From the NCBI GenBank assembly GCA_964484045.1, contig CAZAEP010000122.1:1-7742 (forward strand): DNA of 7,742 bases. The letters run 5' to 3'. The DNA is from J134 sp964484045. Lineage in GTDB: Bacteria > Pseudomonadota > Alphaproteobacteria > Sphingomonadales > Rhodothalassiaceae. A program made the position numbers and the translations under genes. The notes under the pieces were generated by a model. It was not told the origin of the DNA. It searched no databases and saw only the letters and a program-made list of their open reading frames with translations. Position 1 is the stretch's first letter. Every line of letters starts with the position of its first letter. This document shows positions 1 to 5,079 of this stretch, one piece after another.

Positions 1-330
1 GGGGACCTAGTGGCCCGCCTGTGCGATCTCGAGATGACGCTCACCGTCTGTCCGCTCTCCAATCTCAAGCTCAAGGTGGTGGACGATCTCGAGGCGCATC
101 CCTTGAAACGGATGCTCGATCTCGGTCTGCGCGCCACCGTGAATTCCGACGATCCGGCCTATTTCGGCGGCTATGTTGGCGAGAATTTCCGCGCCGTCAG
201 CCGGGCGCTCGGGCTCTCGCGGGATGATCTCGTGCAACTCGCGAGGAACAGCTTCGCCGGCGCCTTTCTCGACGACGCCGCGAAGGCGCGGCATCTCGCC
301 GCGATCGAGGCTTTCGCCACTGCCCGCTGA
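1..330 (+). CDS. add: Adenosine/adenine deaminase, C-terminal part (5' end outside the window)
   Basis: This is the last 109 residues of a metal-dependent purine deaminase of the adenosine deaminase family, which hydrolytically removes the 6-amino group of adenosine or adenine in cytosolic purine salvage. The frame is open from base 1. It shows TVCPLSNLKLKVV, then HPLKRMLDLG, then NSDDPAYFGGYV; the two adjacent Asp residues (codons 148-153) match the family's zinc-binding and substrate-binding Asp pair. Family members are about 330-350 residues, so roughly a third is visible. The PLSNLKL and NSDDPAYFGGY wording is closer to adenine deaminases of the 'type 2' branch than to classical adenosine deaminases, so adenine may be the true substrate (inference from motif memory). 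The normal TGA stop is at 328-330. The symbol add follows common annotation practice and does not settle the substrate. Confidence 0.9.
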   Translation, partial: GDLVARLCDLEMTLTVCPLSNLKLKVVDDLEAHPLKRMLDLGLRATVNSDDPAYFGGYVGENFRAVSRALGLSRDDLVQLARNSFAGAFLDDAAKARHLAAIEAFATAR

Positions 331-349
331 GCCCCCGGAAGGGGCGCTC
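329..349 (+). terminator. GC-rich hairpin at the 3' end of the deaminase gene, possible weak terminator
   Basis: GAGCCCCC (329-336) can pair with GGGG plus GCTC (341-344 and 346-349), giving eight base pairs around a GGAA loop with one bulged C at 345. The hairpin overlaps the TGA stop of the deaminase gene. No T run follows (TCCCCGCC), so it is not a canonical intrinsic terminator. It may act as a transcript-end stabilising structure. Confidence 0.3.
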
Positions 350-424
350 TCCCCGCCGCCGTCGTCTTGCGTCTTGTGATGGCGCGGGGCTCGTGCGAGA
401 GTCGCAGGGAGATCGGCACGGAGC

Positions 425-925
425 ATGAGGCGGATGGTGGACGATCGCGATCGAGACGTCGGCGCGCGGGTCATCGCCGGCCCCGGGCTCGTCGGGCGGC
501 CGGAAAGGGTGGCGGCCGCGCTCACCGCCCGGGTTCGGGAGAGCATCGAGGCGCTCGAGGCGGCGGCGAACTGTCCCGAGTTGGCACTGGATCTGCCGCA
601 GGGACTCTCGCCGGACGCGCGATTCCTGCGCTTCGTCGACGCCGTCGCCGCCCTGGCGGTCCCCACGCTCGATGATCTTGTCGCCGAATTCTGTACGCTC
701 TGCGTCCGGGAACGCCTCGAGCCCGCCGCCGAGGCGGCGATCCTGCAGGACAGGGCCGCGGATCTGATCGCCTATTTTTGCCAGTTGGCGCATGTCCACG
801 GCGTGGCTTTTGCCAGCGATCGGGAGGCGCCGTCGGCGCGGGAGGTGGATCGGGCGCTCGCGTCCCTGGCGGCGGATCTGCGCGCACGCCTCGAATCCGG
901 ATTGCGCAGCCGTGCGTCGCGGTGA
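425..925 (+). CDS. Hypothetical protein, 166 aa, family not recognised
   Basis: I do not recognise this protein. The frame has the strong G/C third-position bias of its neighbours, which supports it as a real gene. It is Ala/Arg/Glu/Leu-rich, predicted almost wholly helical and soluble, with no signal peptide or membrane segment. It has four cysteines, one in NCPEL, two in EFCTLC and one in YFCQL, and a charged helical C-terminus (REVDRALASLAADLRARLESGLRSRASR). The start is uncertain: ATG at 425 has an AGGGAG about 13 bases upstream, while an in-frame ATG at 434 is preceded by GAGG at very short spacing. It lies 94 bp after the deaminase stop on the same strand, so co-transcription is possible. 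It meets the radical SAM gene tail to tail with only 9 bp between stops. Confidence 0.7.
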   Translation: MRRMVDDRDRDVGARVIAGPGLVGRPERVAAALTARVRESIEALEAAANCPELALDLPQGLSPDARFLRFVDAVAALAVPTLDDLVAEFCTLCVRERLEPAAEAAILQDRAADLIAYFCQLAHVHGVAFASDREAPSAREVDRALASLAADLRARLESGLRSRASR

Positions 926-934
926 GAAAGCGTT

Positions 935-1879
935 TCAGGCGCTGCAGGAGCCGCCGCCGAGAACGCAGAATTTGGCGCAGTGGGGGTGGTTGAGGCGTAC
1001 CGTCCGGGTCGCTTCGGCGAGCGTTCGTCCGAGTTCGAAACGCGGGTCGTAGGCAAGCAGGGTGCAGGCGAGCACCACCGCATGCGCGGCTCCCTTGCGT
1101 TTGACCACCATGCGCGCGCTGGCGCACATCATGTCGTCGGGCGAGACCCCGAGCTTCTCCCAGCAGGCGGTGGTGATCTCCGGCACCGCGGCCGCCGGGT
1201 CCATTTCCGGAAAGAGAACGAGCGCATGTGGATCCTGTGCGTCGACGGTGATCCCGTGTTCGGCGAAGAGCGTCGCGAAGCCGGCGCGCAACGCGTCCTC
1301 GTCCTCTCCCCAGCGCGTGCGGCCCGCGACATGCACGGCAAAACCCTGTTCACACAGCCATTTGAGCCCACGCAGCATGGGCGCCCAAGAACGCGGGCCG
1401 CGCTCCTCCTCGTGCCGCGTGCGCCGGAAATGATCGACCGAGACGCGCAGCGTCAGGCGATCCCCGAACCGCTCCCTGAGCGCGAGGAGCCCGGCCCGCC
1501 GGTGCCACATCGGGGTCATCGCATTGGTGAGCACGAGAAGGCGGAAGCCGCGCTCGAGCACGTCCTCCATGATCGCGAGGATGTCCGGGTTCATGAAGGG
1601 CTCGCCGCCGGTGAGACCGATCTCCTCGGTGGGAAGACCGGCATCCGCGATCTCGTCGAGATAGGTGCGCACCTCGTCATGGCGGAGATAGACGAGGGCA
1701 TCGTTCTTCGGCGTCGATTCGATATAGCAATGGGCGCAGGCGAGATTGCACAGAGTCCCGGTGTTGAACCACAGCGTCCTGAGCGCCTTGAGTTCGACCC
1801 GTGCCCGCGGCTCGCCGTCGGCGGTCCAGTCCGGATCGCTGAACCTGGGGCGCGGCGATGACAGGGTGCTGTCGGGCAT
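935..1879 (-). CDS. Radical SAM protein with a C-terminal cysteine-rich (SPASM/Twitch-like) region
   Basis: This 314-residue protein carries the radical SAM signature CNLACAHC (CX3CX2C, Cys44, Cys48, Cys51), which binds the [4Fe-4S] cluster that cleaves S-adenosylmethionine. It also has the SAM-binding GGEP motif at residues 91-94 within GLTGGEPFMN. After the barrel it has six further cysteines (239, 252, 272, 301, 305, 312), the last three in the tail HCAKFCVLGGGSCSA. This arrangement suggests auxiliary Fe-S cluster ligation as in SPASM or Twitch domains of peptide- and protein-modifying enzymes (family knowledge), but the spacing is not the textbook SPASM pattern. The substrate cannot be inferred. 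ATG at 1879 is the natural start; the SD is weak (TGGA about 7 bases upstream). It is soluble with no signal peptide. It converges on the 425-925 gene. A short ORF ends 3 bp before its start (see findings). Confidence 0.88.
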   Translation of the reverse strand: MPDSTLSSPRPRFSDPDWTADGEPRARVELKALRTLWFNTGTLCNLACAHCYIESTPKNDALVYLRHDEVRTYLDEIADAGLPTEEIGLTGGEPFMNPDILAIMEDVLERGFRLLVLTNAMTPMWHRRAGLLALRERFGDRLTLRVSVDHFRRTRHEEERGPRSWAPMLRGLKWLCEQGFAVHVAGRTRWGEDEDALRAGFATLFAEHGITVDAQDPHALVLFPEMDPAAAVPEITTACWEKLGVSPDDMMCASARMVVKRKGAAHAVVLACTLLAYDPRFELGRTLAEATRTVRLNHPHCAKFCVLGGGSCSA

Positions 1880-2020
1880 TGATTATCCAGTGGCGATTGG
1901 TGCGGGAGAGGAGATAGCATCCTCGCATGTGGCAAGAAAGGCGCCCCCCATCACAAATTCGTTGGTGCCGGCGCCTGCGGGCCTGTTGTAAGGCCGTGAA
2001 TCTTGTCCCGGTACGACAAG

Positions 2021-2033
2021 GGGAGGGATAGTC
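2021..2033 (+). promoter_or_regulatory. Ribosome binding site for the GlpQ-like gene
   Basis: GGGGAGGGATAGTC directly precedes ATG 2034. The purine-rich GGGGAGGGA core ends about five bases before the start and fixes this ATG. The rest of the 1880-2033 intergenic stretch is less GC-rich than the flanks. I see no convincing sigma-70 promoter or Pho box in it for either divergent gene. Confidence 0.65.
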
Positions 2034-3044
2034 ATGCTTGAGGGACTGATCGCGGGAGGTTTTTCGCTGATGGCGCTTCTTGCTGCGGCCTGGCCCCATG
2101 CGACGCTTGATGGCGCGGCACCGATCGTGATCGCGCATCGCGGAGCGCCGGGGCATGTGCCCGAGCACACGCTCGCGGGCTATGCCCTCGCGATCGAGCT
2201 CGGTGCCGACTATATCGAGCCCGACCTCGTGTTTACCCGCGACGGTCATCTGATCGCGCGCCACGACCACTATCTCTCGACCACGACCGACGTCGCCGAA
2301 CATCCCGAATTCGCCGATCGCAAGCGCACGCTCGACGGCCGCAGCGACTGGTGGACGGAAGATTTCACGCTTGCGGAGATCAGGAGCCTGCGCGCACGCC
2401 AAGCCTTTCCGGGGCGGACGCATGACTATGACGGCCGTTTTCGGATCCCGACGTTCGAGGAAGTGCTGGCACTCGCGGAGGCGGAAAGCACGCGCCGCGG
2501 GCGACGCATCGGCGTCTATCCCGAGACCAAGCATCCGGGTTATTTCAAGGAACGCGGCTTCGACTTCGTGCCGCCGCTCGTCGAGAGCCTCCGGCGGCAC
2601 GGCTACCGCGATGCCGCGGATCCGGTCTTCATCCAGTCTTTCGAGGCCCCGATCCTGCGCCGGCTGGCGCGCGAGACCGATTACCGGCTCATCCTTCTGA
2701 TCGAGCCCGAAACGGACGATGCCGGCGTGCCGATCTCCTACGAGCCGCCGGTGCCTTTCGCCGGGATCGCGCGCTTCGCCGCGGGGGTCGGGCCGTCGAA
2801 GGCCCTGCTGCTGCGCCCCGACGGCAGCGACAGCGGCTTCGTTGCGCGGGCCCATGAGGCGGGACTGGCGGTCCATATCTGGACCTTGCGCGATGATGCG
2901 ACGCCCGAGGGATTCACCTCTCCCGGGGAGGAATATGCGCGCTTTCTCTCTCTCGGCATCGACGGCTTTTTCACCGACTTTCCGGGCAGCGGCGTCCTCT
3001 ACCGTGGCCTTGCGCGGCTTAAAGCCGACGACCGGCCCAGATGA
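2034..3044 (+). CDS. glpQ: Glycerophosphodiester phosphodiesterase, periplasmic GlpQ-like
   Basis: This 336-residue GDPD-family enzyme hydrolyses deacylated phospholipids (glycerophosphodiesters) to sn-glycerol 3-phosphate and an alcohol. A hydrophobic N-terminus (about residues 5-19, before WPHA) looks like a signal peptide, suggesting periplasmic action; the cleavage site is not clear. The catalytic motifs are complete: AHRGAPGHVPEHT with His35-Arg36, IEPDL with Glu62 and Asp64, ARHD with His77 as the second catalytic His, and YPETKHPGYF with Glu164 as a further metal ligand. A late HIWTLRDD segment also fits the family barrel. Length is close to GlpQ (about 330-360) and longer than cytosolic UgpQ (about 250), which favours GlpQ. 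No glycerol-phosphate transporter gene is visible nearby, so it may be monocistronic. Its 3' end overlaps the opposing S24 gene by 26 bp. Confidence 0.93.
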   Translation: MLEGLIAGGFSLMALLAAAWPHATLDGAAPIVIAHRGAPGHVPEHTLAGYALAIELGADYIEPDLVFTRDGHLIARHDHYLSTTTDVAEHPEFADRKRTLDGRSDWWTEDFTLAEIRSLRARQAFPGRTHDYDGRFRIPTFEEVLALAEAESTRRGRRIGVYPETKHPGYFKERGFDFVPPLVESLRRHGYRDAADPVFIQSFEAPILRRLARETDYRLILLIEPETDDAGVPISYEPPVPFAGIARFAAGVGPSKALLLRPDGSDSGFVARAHEAGLAVHIWTLRDDATPEGFTSPGEEYARFLSLGIDGFFTDFPGSGVLYRGLARLKADDRPR

Positions 3045-3702
3045 CGCGGCCGAGGATGTCGATTTCCTCGGGGTCGCAATCGGGCCAGCTTTCGTAGAGC
3101 GGATTGTCGCTGCGTATCGTCACCCGGCCGGTGACGGGGTTGACCGAGAGGCGCTTGACCTGCAGCGCGCCGGCATGGCGAATGGCGAAGATGGCGTCGC
3201 GGTGCGGCGTGCACTCGGCGCTGTCGACGAGCACCTCGTCGCCGTCATTGAGGGTGGGCGACATGGAGTCGCCGCGGATGGTGAGAACGAGAAGAGAGTC
3301 CGGTGCGCTGCCGGTCAGGGCCGCGAGCTGCCGGAGGCAGAAGGGGCGTGCCGCGCTCCTGGAGCTTTCGCACAGACCACCGGCGGCGGCCGGTCGGTCG
3401 GTGGCGTAATGCGGCACCAGCACGAGGCCGGACGGGCCATCGTCGGCGTGCCGGACGGCCGCTTCTTCCGTCGCCTCCGGAGCGCCGAGGTCGCTTTCCG
3501 GGACATTGAAGTGCCGGGCAATGCGACGCCGGTCCAGCTCACTCAGCCGGCGCGGGCGACCGCGACGGATGTATTGCTGGATATAGGCGTGATTGCGCCC
3601 GATCAGCGCCGACACCGAGGCATAGCTTTCCCCCGGCGTGGAACGAATCAGGGCGTCGAGGCGCTGGCGCGCCGCAAGGTCGTATGTTGCGCCGTCGTTC
3701 AC
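3019..3702 (-). CDS. S24-family (LexA/CI-like) transcriptional regulator with peptidase domain
   Basis: This is a 227-residue regulator. Residues about 8-72 look like a DNA-binding helix-turn-helix (RQRLDALIRSTPGESYASVS, then IGRNHAYIQQYIRRG and RRIARHFNV). Residues about 90-227 are a Peptidase_S24 fold: IRGDSMSPTLNDGDEVLVD contains Ser146, and QVKRLS contains Lys183. The 37-residue spacing equals that of the LexA Ser119/Lys156 dyad. An Ala-Gly pair (107-108, in AAAGGL) could be the self-cleavage site; this is inference. The family represses promoters as a dimer and is inactivated by RecA-stimulated autocleavage, though many alphaproteobacterial members have unknown inducers. I prefer the GTG at 3702 (TAGG about 8 bases upstream); a TTG one codon earlier is the alternative. 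It lies divergent to the 3827 gene across an apparent operator region, and its 3' end overlaps glpQ. Confidence 0.88.
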   Translation of the reverse strand: MNDGATYDLAARQRLDALIRSTPGESYASVSALIGRNHAYIQQYIRRGRPRRLSELDRRRIARHFNVPESDLGAPEATEEAAVRHADDGPSGLVLVPHYATDRPAAAGGLCESSRSAARPFCLRQLAALTGSAPDSLLVLTIRGDSMSPTLNDGDEVLVDSAECTPHRDAIFAIRHAGALQVKRLSVNPVTGRVTIRSDNPLYESWPDCDPEEIDILGRVIWAGRRL

Positions 3703-3724
3703 CAAGCAAGCCTAATCCGCGACC

Positions 3725-3743
3725 TTCCTATAGGCAATAGGAA
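3725..3743. repeat. 19-bp perfect dyad, candidate operator of the S24 regulator
   Basis: TTCCTAT-AGGCA-ATAGGAA is a 7-5-7 inverted repeat in the gap between the divergent S24 gene and the 3827 gene. It contains the smaller palindrome CCTATAGG (3727-3734). Dyads of this size in the gap beside a CI/LexA-type gene are typical operators (family knowledge). Binding by this regulator is inferred. A further ATAGGAA half-site occurs at 3758-3764, exactly 21 bp from the one at 3737-3743, and CCTATAG recurs at 3788-3794. Confidence 0.6.
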
Positions 3744-3772
3744 TAAGCCGCTTGGCAATAGGAATAAGCCGC
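3733..3772. repeat. Tandem direct repeat, 19 bp twice, 21-bp period
   Basis: GGCAATAGGAATAAGCCGC occurs identically at 3733-3751 and 3754-3772, separated by TT. The period is 21 bp, two helical turns, so proteins bound at both copies would sit on the same DNA face. The first copy shares its ATAGGAA with the dyad at 3725-3743. The second copy overlaps the -35 end and most of the spacer of the plus-strand promoter at 3752-3780. This is the arrangement expected of cooperative repressor sites. Confidence 0.75.
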
Positions 3773-3780
3773 GATAAGAT
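3752..3780 (+). promoter_or_regulatory. Sigma-70-type promoter for the 138-aa gene
   Basis: TTGGCA (3752-3757), a 17-bp spacer and TAAGAT (3775-3780) match sigma-70 boxes well, at the optimal spacing. Initiation would fall near 3787, about 40 bases before the ATG at 3827. The second direct-repeat copy lies inside the promoter, so repression by steric exclusion is likely (inference). A weaker opposed promoter for the S24 gene can be drawn on the minus strand: TTGATA at 3803-3798, an 18-bp spacer and TCTTAT at 3779-3774. The two -10 boxes would then overlap. Confidence 0.6.
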
Positions 3781-3826
3781 CGGGCTACCTATAGTGGTAT
3801 CAAGAGTTTTTAGACAAGGATTATGA

Positions 3827-4243
3827 ATGAATCCCCGAGGGGTTACAGATCGGGGGGGTACCCTCTGTTTCGTGCGCACGGCGTCCCCTGAGGCGGTGCG
3901 CGCCGTGGTGCGCCTCGAGCACGGCCTCGAACGGATCGCACAACGCGGCGCGATCACGAGCATGCGTCTGAAGGGGGAAAGGCAACCACAGCGGCAGCTC
4001 TTTCCCGCCTCCGGACGACCGCTGTCTCCGGAAAGAGATAGCGAGACGGCGCGCCTCCTCGGGCAATGGGCGCGGCGGGTGCGGAGCGAAGGGGGGCATC
4101 TCGAGGCGGTGCTCGACCTTCTGATCGACGGTGCCAGCTTCGCCAGTGTCGATCGCAGATGGCGACGTCGCAATGGCTGGGCGCGGGCGCAACTGGGGCG
4201 GGCCGTGGACCTCTTTGTCGAAATGAACCGTGGCGCGTCTTGA
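3827..4243 (+). CDS. Small basic hypothetical protein divergent from the S24 regulator, possible DNA-binding protein
   Basis: This 138-residue soluble protein is rich in Arg, with no membrane segment or signal peptide. I do not recognise the family with certainty. The N-terminal half (to about residue 70) looks loosely structured. The C-terminal half (about 72-138) is helical: ETARLLGQWARRVRSEGG, then LEAVLDLLIDGASFASVD, then RRWRRRNGWARAQLGRAVDL. The last two helices with their Arg-rich turn resemble a helix-turn-helix, as in small phage-derived alphaproteobacterial regulators such as DUF6456-type proteins; this is a weak resemblance. ATG 3827 is chosen because AAGGA at 3816-3820 lies six bases upstream; the ATG at 3823 is in another frame. 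Its position, divergent from a CI-like gene and behind a good promoter with repeat operators, is that of a Cro-like or effector gene controlled by the S24 protein. Confidence 0.75.
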   Translation: MNPRGVTDRGGTLCFVRTASPEAVRAVVRLEHGLERIAQRGAITSMRLKGERQPQRQLFPASGRPLSPERDSETARLLGQWARRVRSEGGHLEAVLDLLIDGASFASVDRRWRRRNGWARAQLGRAVDLFVEMNRGAS

Positions 4244-4268
4244 CAAAGGGAAAAAAAGAACGTACCAA
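4240..4268 (+). promoter_or_regulatory. Possible promoter with consensus -35 for the DUF3168 gene
   Basis: A perfect TTGACA (4240-4245) overlaps the TGA stop of the preceding gene. With a 17-bp spacer the -10 would be TACCAA (4263-4268), only 3 of 6 matches, so promoter strength is doubtful. The stretch 4244-4295 is strikingly A-rich for this GC-rich window. Confidence 0.3.
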
Positions 4269-4297
4269 TACGGATAACTGAAGAAATATATCAACCA

Positions 4298-4328
4298 GGT
4301 CGGCACATATCCGTGTCGGCCATTTTTT
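4298..4328 (+). terminator. Intrinsic terminator or attenuator between the 138-aa gene and the DUF3168 gene
   Basis: GGTCGGCAC (4298-4306) pairs with GTGTCGGCC (4313-4321) in a nine-pair stem with two G-U wobbles and a six-base loop (ATATCC). ATTTTTT follows at 4322-4328, as in Rho-independent terminators acting on plus-strand transcripts. It lies after the 3827 gene and before the SD of the DUF3168 gene at 4341-4350. It can therefore end the first transcript or attenuate read-through into the second gene. An alternative, mutually exclusive stem (4268-4276 with 4308-4316) is described in the findings. Confidence 0.65.
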
Positions 4329-4353
4329 GTGCGCTTGGCAAAGGAGAGGAACG

Positions 4354-4776
4354 ATGGGAGTGGATGCATCCTGGCCGCTGCAGCGGGCGATATTCCGGGC
4401 ACTGGAGGCGGTACCGGAGGTGCGAGCGCGTCTTGCGGACCGCTGCCACGCGGAGCGGGCGATGGCAGGCGGGGATGCGGAGCTGGTGGGGGAGTCGGTT
4501 CTGCGCATCGAAAGCTGGACGGCGCGCGCCTGGCACTCGGCGACATTCGACGGGCAGGAACATGACATCCGGCTCCACCTTGTGGCGGATGACGGAGAGG
4601 ACGCGACGCGACGGCTTGGTGCGGCGATCGTCGCCTGTCTTCATGATGCCGATCTGCCGCTCCCCGGGCATGCCCTGATCGAACTCGCCTTCGAAAGCAG
4701 CGAGACCCGCTATGACGCGGAATCGCGCCGGCACCATTGTCTTTTCCGTTTTCGCGCGCTGACCGTCAGCGACTGA
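4354..4776 (+). CDS. DUF3168 family protein, phage/GTA tail-completion type (orphan)
   Basis: This 140-residue protein matches the pattern of DUF3168 proteins, the HK97 gp10-like / gene-transfer-agent tail terminator group. An N-terminal helix WPLQRAIFRALEAVPEVRARL is followed by VLRIESWTARAWHSATFDGQEHDIRLHL, a helix ATRRLGAAIVACLHDADLPLPGH, and a closing strand pair ALIELAFESSETRYD...HHCLFRFRAL. Family members are about 120-140 residues and form the ring closing the tail tube (family knowledge). ATG 4354 is favoured over the upstream in-frame GTG at 4327 because AAGGAGAGGA (4341-4350) sits at ideal distance. No head, portal, protease or tail-tube gene lies beside it, which is unusual because this gene normally sits inside a structural gene block. 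Its current role is unknown. The assignment rests on recalled motif resemblance. Confidence 0.7.
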   Translation: MGVDASWPLQRAIFRALEAVPEVRARLADRCHAERAMAGGDAELVGESVLRIESWTARAWHSATFDGQEHDIRLHLVADDGEDATRRLGAAIVACLHDADLPLPGHALIELAFESSETRYDAESRRHHCLFRFRALTVSD

Positions 4777-5079
4777 AGGCTCCTTCCTTGTTGCCGCTGC
4801 ATCGCAACGGGCGCGCGCATCACGGGCCAGACATCCCCCTCATGCGGTCTGTGCACTTCCCCGAAGGGAGACCGGGTGTTCCGCGCAGATGCGGGGAGGG
4901 CGCGGAAATGGGCTGCCATGCTCCCGGTGCAGTGCCCGCATTCTCGGCCGCTGTACCCGCGATCCCGCAGGCGTCGGCCGGGCCTTCCTGTGGAGGCGCG
5001 TTCGGGCCCGCCACCCCCTTCAAACTCCGGCAATTCCGGTTCCTGCGCTCAGCGCCGGTCGGAAGAAGCGGGGGAGACT
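4777..5079. other. Intergenic stretch without a supported gene
   Basis: These 303 bases separate the ends of the DUF3168 gene (+) and the H1-like membrane protein gene (-). Short open frames exist on both strands, but none combines an SD, a good third-position pattern and recognisable protein character. The only structures I see are small: GAAGG-CT-CCTTC over the DUF3168 stop (4775-4786) and CCGG-CAATT-CCGG near 5027-5039. Neither makes a convincing terminator. Confidence 0.55.

Noticed and set aside
980..1861. A 293-codon plus-strand frame opposite the radical SAM gene
   Set aside because: It is antisense to clear radical SAM motifs (CNLACAHC, GGEP), has no SD, and its protein is unrecognisable and low-complexity.
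1677..2876. A 399-codon minus-strand frame across the radical SAM start and the glpQ-like gene
   Set aside because: It is antisense or out of frame to two genes with intact catalytic motifs and shows no protein family features.
3733..3772. CRISPR array or mobile-element end
   Set aside because: There are only two repeat copies with a 2-bp spacer, no leader or cas genes, and no transposase; a regulatory repeat explains it better.
2719..3777. A 352-codon plus-strand frame across the glpQ end and the S24 gene
   Set aside because: It runs through the operator repeats and is antisense to the S24 Ser-Lys domain; its composition is that of a GC-rich shadow frame.
4327..4353. Extended N-terminus of the DUF3168 protein from GTG 4327
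   Set aside because: The added residues come from the terminator T run and SD, and a strong AAGGAGAGGA is ideally placed for ATG 4354.
4775..4786. GAAGG-CT-CCTTC hairpin over the DUF3168 stop as a terminator
   Set aside because: The loop would be too small and the following CTTGTTGCC is not a T run.
4820..5023. Short minus-strand frame in the 4777-5079 gap (67 codons)
   Set aside because: It has no SD, no recognisable motif, and Pro/Gly/Ala-rich composition expected by chance in this base composition.
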